Origin: Halobacteriales archaeon
Lineage (GTDB): Archaea; Halobacteriota; Halobacteria; Halorutilales; JAHENH01
Reading direction: 5' to 3'
DNA length: 12,022 nucleotides
Assembly: GCA_018609935.1 (NCBI GenBank)
Contig: JAHENH010000072.1
Span: 1-12,022 of the forward strand
The notes below the pieces were generated by a model. The model ran no database searches. It saw only the letters and a program-made list of their open reading frames with translations, and was not told where the DNA came from. This document shows, piece by piece, positions 6,518 to 12,022 of the stretch; position 1 is the first letter of the stretch; each line of letters begins with the position of its first letter. A program made the position numbers and the translations under genes.

Positions 6518-7507
6518 TTATGTATTTTTTATTTCAAATTTTGCCCCATCATATTTACTTTCTTTTATGGATATATCCCAGTTATGTCCACGTATTATTT
6601 GGTCTACTAATGCAAGCCCTAGTCCAGATCCATTTTCGTCTGAATATCCTAGATCAAATACTTTTTCCCGTTTATCTTTTGGAATGCCAGGTCCATTATC
6701 TGATATATAAAATCCATTTTCTATTTTTCCAAGTTCTATAGTGGTTGCTCCATTTTCCACTGCATTTTTAAATAAATTCTCAAATAAATGCATAAGCATA
6801 TTGTTATCACCATCTAAAACAATATTATCTTTAACATCTAGTTCAGCATCATCGATTAAGAGGTTGTTCCAAGATTTTTTAGCTATAACATCTATATCTA
6901 TATCTGTTGTTTTTTCTATATCTTGACCTGTCCTTGTATATATTAAAATCCGATCTATCATGTTTGTCATTCTTTGTAGCGATCTATCTATTTTTGTTTT
7001 GATTTCTTGATTTTTTGTCTCTAAAAGTTCAAGGTTTACCTGTGCAATATTAAGCGGATTTCTTAGTTCATGTGAGATAAAACTTGCAAAATCACCAAGA
7101 TACTTATTCTTTCTCTCTAATTCCCTTTCCTTTTCTTTTCTTTTTGTTATATCCCGACCTATACCAAGTATACCATTTATATCCGGATTATCTGATTCAT
7201 TCCTCCCGCGAACTTCTATACATTCCCATCCACCATCTTTTTTCTTTGCACGATATTCTACATTACCAATATATTCTGGATCCCTAACTACCTTAAAAAA
7301 CTCTTTTTTTAGTTCTGGTAGATCTTCAGGATGAACATAATCAAAGCCACTGTCCCCAATCATTTCTTTTTGTGTATAGCCTATGATACGTTTGACACTT
7401 GGACTTATATATTTAAATCGAGCTTTTTTGTCTAAGACAAATACGAGATCGGTAGTATACTCGATCAAACTACCAAGTTCAATACTATCAGGTCTAAAAT
7501 ATTCCAT
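6518..7507 (-). CDS. PAS-domain sensor histidine kinase (haloarchaeal type, soluble)
   Basis: This 329-residue protein has no membrane segment. Residues about 12-122 form one PAS domain (FVLDKKARFKYISPSVKRII, the HPEDL motif at 59-63, and the closing GRDITKRKEKERE PAC segment that leads into a coiled coil). HisKA follows with the H-box FISHELRNPLN, phospho-acceptor His146. The HATPase domain has an N-box (ENLFKNAVENG, Asn248), the G1 box ISDNGPGIP (269-276), an F-box (KVFDLGYS) and the G2 box GSGLGLAL (293-300). All residues needed for ATP binding and autophosphorylation are present. The domain style, including the closing GWDISI-like strand, is characteristic of haloarchaeal cytoplasmic kinases. 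No receiver-domain gene adjoins, so it is an orphan; its PAS ligand or redox cue is unknown. A TATA-like box lies at 7521-7530. Alternative starts within the PAS domain would break it. Confidence 0.9.
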   Translation of the reverse strand: MEYFRPDSIELGSLIEYTTDLVFVLDKKARFKYISPSVKRIIGYTQKEMIGDSGFDYVHPEDLPELKKEFFKVVRDPEYIGNVEYRAKKKDGGWECIEVRGRNESDNPDINGILGIGRDITKRKEKERELERKNKYLGDFASFISHELRNPLNIAQVNLELLETKNQEIKTKIDRSLQRMTNMIDRILIYTRTGQDIEKTTDIDIDVIAKKSWNNLLIDDAELDVKDNIVLDGDNNMLMHLFENLFKNAVENGATTIELGKIENGFYISDNGPGIPKDKREKVFDLGYSDENGSGLGLALVDQIIRGHNWDISIKESKYDGAKFEIKNT

Positions 7508-7520
7508 CCAATAATAGATA

Positions 7521-7530
7521 TATATAAATA
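7521..7530 (-). promoter_or_regulatory. TATA-like run upstream of the kinase gene
   Basis: The reverse strand reads TATTTATATA. It is centred about 18 bases before the ATG at 7507, shorter than the usual 25-28. Either transcription starts just inside the annotated ATG, or another box such as the weaker TAAATATTT at 7531-7540 is used. Confidence 0.3.
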
Positions 7531-7702
7531 CAAATATTTAGTAGTTAGGACCAACATTATTTTCAAAAAAATAAATAATAAAAAATAAACCCATATCCTA
7601 ACAGACAAAAACAACCAAAAAATACACCAAAATGAATATATTCTAAACAAAAAACCACACTAAAAACATAAATCAAGACTTAAGACAAATAATTATTCTT
7701 CT

Positions 7703-7742
7703 TTTATTTTATAAAAATAAATTTGGTTTTTCAACAACCAAA
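7703..7742 (-). terminator. Two adjacent hairpins, possible terminator of the zinc-binding protein transcript
   Basis: TTTGGTT (7722-7728) pairs with AACCAAA (7736-7742) across a 7-base loop. Immediately beyond it in the minus-strand transcript, TTTATTTT (7703-7710) pairs with AAAATAAA (7714-7721) across 3 bases, giving U-rich RNA. The pair lies 121 bases past the stop at 7863. The call is based on shape only. Confidence 0.3.
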
Positions 7743-7862
7743 AAAAAACAGTACACACTATACCCAAAATACATTTCTTTATTGTTGTCTATTGAATATG
7801 AGTAATTATAGACCAAAAATGAAATATAGACTATTTAAATAAAAACTTCCTTTATTTATTTT

Positions 7863-8192
7863 TTATATTCCTTCTACAAATGGATTATCTTCATTTCTTA
7901 TCTTCTTTAGATGTTTATCACATATTATTGGGCCTTTTTTATCATGTATATATAGTTTTGTATCTGGAACATATCTGCCAGAACTCTGTTCTGTTATATA
8001 TTCTGCTAGTCCATATACTGCTTTTCTATCACAATAATTACAGCTATTTTCTTTTGGACTATTTTTCGTTTTAAGTTCCTGTTTCATACAGCTCTCACAT
8101 ATATATCCCATAGGGGTAGGTTCTATATCTTGTGGATCCATACGTATAAAAAATTTATCTGCAGGCATATCACCACAAACCAAACAAGGCAT
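7863..8192 (-). CDS. Small protein with two predicted zinc-binding clusters
   Basis: This is a 109-residue protein from ATG 8192. The N-terminal half has C3-L-V-C6 (MPCLVCGD) and C32-E-S-C35 (YICESCMKQ), a four-cysteine zinc ribbon or treble clef. The second half has C51-N-Y-C54 (SCNYCDRKAVYGL) and C91-D-K-H94 (IICDKHLKK), a three-Cys one-His site. Similar small double zinc-finger proteins are common and mostly uncharacterised in haloarchaea and relatives. Roles in nucleic-acid or protein binding are typical but unproven. I did not recognise a specific family. A longer frame from ATG 8234 adds 14 residues, but a TATA-like box (8216-8223) falls inside that extension, 28 bases before ATG 8192, and the shorter protein begins with the zinc ligand as such proteins often do. 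It is a single gene, with a possible terminator at 7703-7742. Confidence 0.75.
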   Translation of the reverse strand: MPCLVCGDMPADKFFIRMDPQDIEPTPMGYICESCMKQELKTKNSPKENSCNYCDRKAVYGLAEYITEQSSGRYVPDTKLYIHDKKGPIICDKHLKKIRNEDNPFVEGI

Positions 8193-8215
8193 TAACAAAA
8201 AACTAAACCTACTAG

Positions 8216-8223
8216 CTATAAAA
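8216..8223 (-). promoter_or_regulatory. TATA-like box that sets the start of the zinc-binding protein
   Basis: The reverse strand reads TTTTATAG, centred 28 bases before ATG 8192. This is the correct distance for a leaderless mRNA and argues against the upstream ATG at 8234. Confidence 0.5.
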
Positions 8224-8594
8224 ACACTATCCATAAATCGTCAGACAAAAAATCTAAAAAACAAAATTTAAAAAAGTGATTAGTACAATATTATAATCCC
8301 CAAAAATACTAATATATTAAAAACCTATAAAAAATCTATAGAACCCTAAAAGATGAAAAAAATATATGAATGTGGGGCTATTTTTAAGTATATATTTTTA
8401 AAATTTTTTATATTACATGAATATTAGATATTATCGTAATAATCCAAAAGTTAAAATTCTAAATATACATAAATTTTAGTTTTTATTTAAAATATAGTGT
8501 AAAATTTTAATATAAATATAAAAGTTATATTTTAAATTTTTAGACGTTTAGAGGTTTTAAAATTTAAAAAAAAATATAGTTCTATCTAATTTAT
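8224..8594. other. Very AT-rich spacer, probably decayed coding DNA
   Basis: No open reading frame with protein-like composition is seen. It lies directly downstream of the P-type ATPase fragment on the reverse strand, where the rest of a long ATPase gene would have been. Apart from a few C-rich words it is almost pure A/T, and I can find no recognisable ATPase motif (no DKTG, TGES or GDGxND) in it. Confidence 0.4.
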
Positions 8595-8726
8595 TTAAAA
8601 AAGAGATATACGTTTTTCTGCCTCCCCTGTAAAGATACCATTTAAATCTGAATCTAAACTATTATATATTTCCTGAACACTTTCTATATAGGGACTTTCT
8701 AAAAAAAATGAATTGGACAAATCCAT
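8595..8726 (-). pseudogene. N-terminal fragment of a cation-transporting P-type ATPase
   Basis: The reverse strand reads 43 codons from ATG 8726 to TAA 8595. Residues 12-43 (PYIESVQEIYNSLDSDLNG, then IFTGEAEKRISLF) match the Cation_ATPase_N pattern. In that pattern a helix ending in a Leu-x-Ser/Thr turn is followed by Gly, a hydrophobic residue, Ser/Thr, then x-x-Glu-Ala-x-x-Arg-hydrophobic and an aromatic residue before Gly-x-Asn. The stop falls exactly where Gly-Pro-Asn would follow. A functional enzyme has about 800-900 residues, so this is a stub. Nothing of the catalytic core remains downstream. The family is typical of Ca2+, Na+ or H+ pumps. The neighbouring exchanger remnant on the same strand suggests both once handled calcium or sodium. 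A free-standing 43-residue peptide is the alternative, but its likeness to a large enzyme's N-terminus argues against it. Confidence 0.55.
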
Positions 8727-9158
8727 AAATTACATTACATAATAATAATGGTTAATACCTAATATTTATTAGGTAAATACTCTTTGAACAATTAAAATTA
8801 TTTACATAAATCATCAAAACACTTCTATTCTTAGAATATACGATTATCTTTATTATTATAAAAATTTGTTTTTAATGTATTTATTATAAAAATTTCTAAA
8901 TGTCTTCAATTATAATAATGAAAACATAGGTATTTATTTTATAAACCGTTATATTCGATAAAAAATAAAACTTAGAAAAATAATATAAATATATATAAAT
9001 CTATAGGTAATTAAGATGTAATTATTGTTTTTAAGAGAAATGTTTAGAAAAACGATATATTTTAAATATGGATTGGTTTATAGACTATAATTGTGGATAG
9101 AAAATATATTTTATCGATTGCTGTTTTATTTCTTAATTTTTTGTTTTTTAATTTTTTT

Positions 9159-9206
9159 CTGGAAATATCCAGCTTACATGTAGGAAGCCAGAATTTTTAC
9201 ATGTAA
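9159..9206. repeat. Two consecutive stem-loops in a GC-richer patch
   Basis: CTGGA (9159-9163) pairs with TCCAG (9168-9172) around a 4-base loop. One base later TTACATGTA (9174-9182) pairs with TACATGTAA (9198-9206) around a 15-base loop. A further short dyad TCTAT/ATAGA lies at 9214-9225. The cluster stands alone in AT-rich DNA. It could be a structured RNA, a mobile-element end or paired protein sites; I cannot match it to a known RNA family. Confidence 0.45.
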
Positions 9207-9281
9207 TACGTCCATCTATGTATAGACAGGATAATCTTTTTGCATCCTTTATAGCCATTAATTGTAGTAGTTTTAGTTATT

Positions 9282-9322
9282 GAGAGAGGGTGGGGGGTAT
9301 ATAGAAAAAAGAAAAGAGAAGA
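9282..9322. other. Purine-rich tract with GGG-T-GGGGGG
   Basis: On the plus strand GAGAGAGGGTGGGGGG (9282-9297) is followed after TATATA by a run of A and G to 9322. G-runs are almost absent elsewhere in the window. No function is apparent; there are only two G-runs, too few for a classical quadruplex in one strand. Confidence 0.5.
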
Positions 9323-9346
9323 TTAATCTATTGCAAAAAAACAGTC

Positions 9347-9719
9347 CTAATTACTAAATAAAATATATAAGGTTACAAAATATAGACCCCACATCCATCC
9401 TAGTTTTCCTTCAGAAGTATAATATAAATAAATTAGAAGTAATGCTACTGTTACAGTATCCATTGATAAATCCCATAAAACTAAAGTCCGTGGTAACCAA
9501 CAAGAAAATAATAGACTGCAAAAATCAATTGCTAAAAGTGGACTGGTCATATTACTCCCTATTAAGGTACCAAGAAAAATTCCTTCTGCTTTTTTAAAAA
9601 AAATCACTAATAGCTCTAAAAAGTTCCCGCAATGCAGGCATACCCCTCCATAGTTGTAACCCTATTAGTGAACCCTCCAAACTCGTTCTACGAACTATTA
9701 TTTCAGATGCATAAATATA
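9347..9719 (-). pseudogene. C-terminal fragment of a CaCA-type sodium/calcium exchanger, frameshifted
   Basis: On the reverse strand, frame 9719-9603 reads EIIVRRTSLEGSLIGLQLWR and continues MPALRELFRAISD. The frame 9607-9347 then continues as FFKKAEGIFLGTLIGSNMTS to the end LGWMWGLYFVTLYILFSN. Joined, this is the second alpha-repeat of a CaCA exchanger, normally with a GTSLPEL motif, then a GNxxGSN motif (here GTLIGSNMTSPLLAI) and two final membrane helices. The frames meet at a run of eight T (reverse strand, 9596-9603); one T fewer restores the frame. The GTSLPEL motif is degraded to RGMPALREL. An in-frame TAA (9720-9722) precedes the fragment, and the first half of the protein (usually about 320 residues in total) is missing, with only faint hydrophobic traces to about 9770. 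It is therefore a dead gene rather than a sequencing slip alone. The lost function was membrane Na+/Ca2+ exchange. Confidence 0.75.
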
Positions 9720-9902
9720 TTACAAAGTCTACTATTAGAGTCCACCTAAAAAAATAATATATATTAAAACATGATATTGTAGATATTAACCATTGATTCT
9801 TGGAGTATAATTTTTTAATATTTTTTATCCCAGTTACTTATTTGGGTTCTTATTAATTTATGTATTTTAATTTAGATTATCTAGTTACCAGTTTATTTAT
9901 TT

Positions 9903-10337
9903 TTATGATGGTGTTTCATACATTGGTGATTCTGATTGTATAACCCTTGAAAGGGAGTTAAATTCTGTGGCTAGTAACACAAGTAGATCATCTATTGTTA
10001 TTATTCCAGCTATATCTCCGTTTTCTTCTATTATTGGTACTCTTCTAACTTGTTCATCAGCTGTTTTTCTGATAACTTCAAAAACTCCCTCATCTTTTCT
10101 TACAGTAAATGGTTTCTCAGTCATTATTTTTTTTATCGGGATTTCACTAGGAGTTTTATTTCTTCTATTTATCTCAATAGCTATATCTCTGTCTGTTACA
10201 ATACCTTCTAGCTTATTGTTTTTGGTTATAATTACACTACCTATTCTTTCCTCATCCATTTTTTCAATGACATCTTTGGCTGTAGATTCTACATCCATAG
10301 TCACAACTTTTTTCCTAGCAATATCTATAATAGCCAT
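9903..10337 (-). CDS. Protein of two CBS domains
   Basis: This 144-residue cytoplasmic protein consists of a tandem CBS pair. Residues about 10-57 form CBS1 (VVTMDVESTAKDVIEKM, then GSVIITKNNKLEGIVTDRDI with the Thr-Asp-Arg-Asp end). Residues about 72-125 form CBS2 (MTEKPFTVRKDEGVFEVI, then RRVPIIEENGDIAGIITIDD). Such a Bateman pair usually binds adenosine nucleotides or S-adenosyl compounds in the cleft between domains. The Asp residues after the TDRD and TIDD turns are the positions that contact ribose. No effector domain is attached, so it would act by binding a partner protein. Free-standing CBS pairs of this size are abundant in archaea, with few known targets. It is divergent from the PAC2 gene across 279 bases, with a TATA-like box 28 bases before its ATG. 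The domain call is firm; the ligand and target are unknown. Confidence 0.9.
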   Translation of the reverse strand: MAIIDIARKKVVTMDVESTAKDVIEKMDEERIGSVIITKNNKLEGIVTDRDIAIEINRRNKTPSEIPIKKIMTEKPFTVRKDEGVFEVIRKTADEQVRRVPIIEENGDIAGIITIDDLLVLLATEFNSLSRVIQSESPMYETPS

Positions 10338-10360
10338 AACACTCTAACATGGGATCAGAT

Positions 10361-10370
10361 AATTAAAAGT
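10361..10370 (-). promoter_or_regulatory. TATA-like box of the CBS protein gene
   Basis: The reverse strand reads ACTTTTAATT, centred about 28 bases before ATG 10337. The composition is weak but the spacing fits a leaderless archaeal transcript. Confidence 0.35.
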
Positions 10371-10432
10371 TTTACTATACTAAAAAATATTTTTACAAAA
10401 TAAAATAATAATAAAAATATTTTAGCCTCTAT

Positions 10433-10460
10433 AAATAATTATATATAAATATAATTATTT
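10433..10460. repeat. 11-bp perfect inverted repeat in the divergent promoter region
   Basis: AAATAATTATA (10433-10443) pairs with TATAATTATTT (10450-10460) around a 6-base loop. It lies midway between the divergent CBS and PAC2 genes. Both arms are pure A/T, so chance cannot be excluded; it could be a shared operator. Confidence 0.35.
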
Positions 10461-10589
10461 TTTAAATTTAGTATTTATTATATTGATATAATTTTAATCA
10501 AAAATCAAAACAATCTAAAATTTATTTTAGAGAAAATGTATCCTATTACACTCCAAAAATATATCCTGTCAATTTAACAACAAAATAAG

Positions 10590-10597
10590 TTTAAATT
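10590..10597 (+). promoter_or_regulatory. TATA-like box of the PAC2 gene
   Basis: TTTAAATT is centred about 24 bases before ATG 10617. No ribosome-binding site precedes the ATG, in keeping with a leaderless mRNA. Confidence 0.4.
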
Positions 10598-10616
10598 AAG
10601 AAAAATAAATAATTCT

Positions 10617-11366
10617 ATGTCCAACCAAGATAAGGCTATATTCGAAAAGTTAAGGGATGTTAAAGCAGAATCTCCAGTATTAATTGAAGGACTTCCAGGA
10701 CTTGGGCTTGTAGCTTCAATAGCTACAACCCATATTAAAAATAAGTTAGATTTAAACCAATATGGAAACATACGTTGTGGATCCCTACCCCCAGTCGCCT
10801 CATTTAATAATGGTAAAATAAGAGAAACAATTCGAGTATATTCAGGTACAGATCCAGATATAATGACATTACAAGGGGACATACCAATCACATCATCAAG
10901 TATCAAACCACTAAGTAACTGCATCCTAAATGATCTATCCAAAGAGTTTTCACAGGCAGTTTTTTTAACCGGTACACCAGCAGAATCTAAAGAAGAAATA
11001 GGAGATATATTCTGGGTTGTAACAGATGATAAAATGGAAGATAAATTATCAGAAAAAAATTTTGAACTAGTTGAAGGAACAGGTAATGTTGGAGGAATTA
11101 CCGGTTCATTACTACTAAAATGCTACAGAAACAATATATCATCTTGTTGTATGGTTGTTAAAGTAAATCCATTTATGCCAGATCTAAAAGCTGCCATTAG
11201 TGCTATAGAAAATGGCTTAGAACCTCTTCTTGAATTTGATATAGATACAAGCGAACTAGAGGAAAGATCAGAAGAAATCAAAAATAAAAAACAACAAATA
11301 GCAAAACAACTTAAACAACAAGATAAAAAATCAATGGATACTGTATCTAACAGTATGTATCTATAA
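10617..11366 (+). CDS. PAC2-family proteasome assembly chaperone homologue with HbYX-like C-terminus
   Basis: This is a 249-residue cytoplasmic protein. The PAC2 domain covers about residues 15-210: the N-terminal IEGLPGLGLVAS loop (23-34), a strand-rich middle (LQGDIPITSSS) and the second glycine loop GTGNVGGITGSLL (154-166), followed by NPFMPDLKAAISAIENGLEP. After this, residues about 212-236 are charged and heptad-like (LEERSEEIKNKKQQIAKQLK), forming a coiled coil, then a short flexible tail ending Met-Tyr-Leu. A C-terminal hydrophobic-Tyr-X (HbYX) tail is how proteasome activators dock into the 20S alpha ring. Archaeal PAC2 homologues of the PbaB type are known to bind 20S proteasomes through such tails. 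A role in proteasome activation or assembly is therefore likely. It is a single gene, divergent from the CBS gene. The family is secure; the proteasome role comes from relatives plus the tail. Confidence 0.88.
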   Translation: MSNQDKAIFEKLRDVKAESPVLIEGLPGLGLVASIATTHIKNKLDLNQYGNIRCGSLPPVASFNNGKIRETIRVYSGTDPDIMTLQGDIPITSSSIKPLSNCILNDLSKEFSQAVFLTGTPAESKEEIGDIFWVVTDDKMEDKLSEKNFELVEGTGNVGGITGSLLLKCYRNNISSCCMVVKVNPFMPDLKAAISAIENGLEPLLEFDIDTSELEERSEEIKNKKQQIAKQLKQQDKKSMDTVSNSMYL

Positions 11367-11396
11367 ATTAAATAAGGTTAATAAAAAAATTTTATT
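11338..11396 (+). terminator. Hairpins at the 3' end of the PAC2 gene
   Basis: ATACTGT (11338-11344) pairs with ACAGTAT (11350-11356) around a 5-base loop within the last codons of the gene. Downstream, AATAAAA (11380-11386) pairs with TTTTATT (11390-11396), a U-rich hairpin. Together they may mark the transcript end. This is a shape-based call. Confidence 0.3.
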
Positions 11397-11674
11397 CTGT
11401 GACAGATAACACTATACATATAAACATAAAATACAACAATAATTTATTCTATAACAGATAATATTTAAACTACAAAAGAATAACAAAAAAGGTTAAAAAT
11501 AAGATATTTCTATTGACAGGTTCATAACAACAATATCATAAGGTAACATTGAGATAATACCATGTCTTAACACTAGACTAGATTTTATAATGGAAATAGG
11601 GCAGAATATCAAACGCTTCCAATATTTAAAGATTTATAACACAACGAAAATCATCCTCCTATTTTTAAGGAATG
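11367..11674. other. Convergent spacer after PAC2
   Basis: It contains the hairpins and the paired 19-base repeat in its first 100 bases. From 11462 to 11674 I see no gene, hairpin or repeat; short frames are stopped in every register. Confidence 0.4.
11391..11461. repeat. Two copies of TTTATTCTRTRACAGATAA, 52 bases apart
   Basis: The 19-base unit occurs at 11391-11409 and 11443-11461 with two differences. Each unit is itself close to a palindrome (TTAT, an extra T, CTGT, a centre, ACAGATAA). It lies between convergent genes, so it is not in an obvious promoter. It could be paired transcript-end structures or binding sites for a chromatin or regulator protein. Confidence 0.5.
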
Positions 11675-12022
11675 TCAGCCTAGTTTATCTTGTTTTCTAT
11701 TTGATATAATTATATATGTTATTGCTATAATAACTATAATAATACCTGTTAGAATACCAGCATTAGGGAGCATTTGGGATGTTTGAGGATTTTCCATCTT
11801 TTGTCTTGCTTGTCTTGCTAGGTCTAATGAATTTTCTATGTTGCCATTATTGAAAGATGATACTGAGTTATTATATAGGGTTACAGCCTCAGTTGAAACT
11901 GAATTGTTATTTTCTATATTATTTTTTATAGTATCTAAAAGGTTTCTAGTAGTTCTACTTTGTTTGGTATAATAACATATTGTGAGATTGACCATTTTAT
12001 TTTTTGTATCTTGGTTTTTTTG
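11675..12022 (-). CDS. C-terminal part of a membrane-anchored protein (cut by window edge)
   Basis: The reverse-strand frame is open from the window edge to TGA 11675 (115 codons). An internal ATG at 11995 gives 106 residues, but nine further codons upstream are open too, so the true start is probably outside the window. Residues after the ATG contain a helical region (LLDTIKNNIENNNSVSTEAV, then FNNGNIENSLDLARQARQKM). It resembles the short helical repeat near the membrane end of archaeal surface proteins, in which a growing-and-grouping motif such as YxxGNxxxAxxxA recurs. A single membrane helix follows (ILTGIIIVIIAITYIIIS), then a basic tail NRKQDKLG. This gives an outside-in C-terminal anchor. 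Several Asn-rich stretches could carry N-glycans. The upstream part (ICYYTKQSRTTRN) fits less well and could be decayed, so the gene may be broken. The specific function is unknown. Confidence 0.55.
   Translation of the reverse strand, partial: QKNQDTKNKMVNLTICYYTKQSRTTRNLLDTIKNNIENNNSVSTEAVTLYNNSVSSFNNGNIENSLDLARQARQKMENPQTSQMLPNAGILTGIIIVIIAITYIIISNRKQDKLG

Larger units (their letters stand above)
7508..7862. other. G-poor AT spacer between kinase and zinc-binding protein genes
   Basis: No gene is recognised. The plus strand is strikingly poor in G and fairly rich in C between about 7550 and 7780, so the transcribed minus strand is G over C. It contains the kinase's TATA-like run and a pair of hairpins at 7703-7742. 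A 61-codon reverse frame at 7465-7650 overlaps the kinase start and has no protein-like features, so I did not call it. Confidence 0.4.
8727..9346. other. 620-base AT-rich stretch between two pseudogenes
   Basis: No intact gene is seen. From 8740 to 9090 it is A/T-rich without structure I can name. A plus-strand frame 9093-9206 (GTG start, 37 codons) is hydrophobic (VDRKYILSIAVLFLNFLFFN) but has no promoter at the right distance and overlaps the hairpins at 9159-9206. A purine-rich tract lies at 9282-9322. It may be the remains of the 3' parts of former genes. Confidence 0.4.

Noticed and set aside
6508..7287. Three plus-strand frames inside the kinase gene
   Set aside because: All lie antisense to the kinase, whose H, N and G boxes are intact; the hydrophobic look of the first frame comes from the reverse complement of charged codons.
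7465..7650. Reverse-strand hydrophobic frame of 61 codons
   Set aside because: It overlaps the kinase start and its promoter, is composed of A/T-driven Leu/Ile/Phe codons and resembles nothing known.
7880..8074. Plus-strand frame of 64 codons
   Set aside because: It is antisense to the zinc-binding protein, whose cysteine clusters show which strand codes.
8193..8234. Longer start (ATG 8234) for the zinc-binding protein
   Set aside because: The extra 14 codons contain the TATA-like box placed correctly for ATG 8192.
9093..9206. Plus-strand hydrophobic 37-codon frame with GTG start
   Set aside because: There is no suitably spaced TATA box or ribosome-binding site, and it overlaps two hairpins; it may be chance in T-rich DNA.
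9967..10347. Plus-strand frame of 126 codons
   Set aside because: It is antisense to the two CBS domains, which are unmistakable on the reverse strand.
10574..10942. Reverse-strand frame of 122 codons
   Set aside because: It is antisense to the PAC2 N-terminal domain and has no family features.
1..12022. CRISPR array, tRNA or rRNA genes, toxin-antitoxin or defence islands
   Set aside because: I saw no regularly spaced repeats, no tRNA cloverleaf and no rRNA-like sequence, and no gene set with defence signatures.

Overview
The window is a very AT-rich stretch of archaeal chromosome. Archaeal markers are a PAC2-family proteasome chaperone homologue, TATA-like boxes about 25-28 bases upstream of several start codons (a leaderless pattern), and proteins resembling haloarchaeal families: a PAS-HisKA-HATPase kinase of haloarchaeal style, a DUF7544-like remnant and a CaCA exchanger remnant. 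Haloarchaeal-type genes in such AT-rich DNA would fit a relative of haloarchaea such as the Methanonatronarchaeia. That placement is an inference and no marker gene here proves it.

Layout, left to right: a truncated carboxymuconolactone decarboxylase/AhpD-like gene (-) at the left edge; a repeat-rich spacer; a secreted PPC-domain protein (-); about 1 kb of decayed DNA holding a DUF7544-like pseudogene (-); an acetoacetate decarboxylase-fold protein (+) that lacks the usual catalytic lysine; a convergent metallophosphoesterase (-); a two-gene sulfur module, a YeeE/TsuA-type transporter followed 21 bases later by a TusA/YeeD-like sulfur carrier (both -); a PAS histidine kinase (-) without a partner regulator; a small four-cluster zinc-binding protein (-); a second decayed zone of about 1.5 kb with the start of a P-type ATPase and the end of a Na+/Ca2+ exchanger, both broken (-); a two-CBS-domain protein (-) divergent from a PAC2 protein (+) that ends in an HbYX-like tail; and the 3' end of a membrane-anchored protein (-) running off the right edge.

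Only the transporter and sulfur carrier form a clear functional pair (uptake of thiosulfate or a related sulfur species and handover to a sulfurtransferase). The other genes look like single transcription units separated by long AT-rich spacers. The window contains no rRNA, CRISPR array or intact transposase, and I recognised no tRNA. I do not see a convincing new multi-gene system. The points most worth checking are the lysine-less decarboxylase homologue, the HbYX-like tail on the PAC2 protein, the two dead calcium-transport genes lying close together, the structured patch at 9159-9225, and several paired inverted or direct repeats in spacers.
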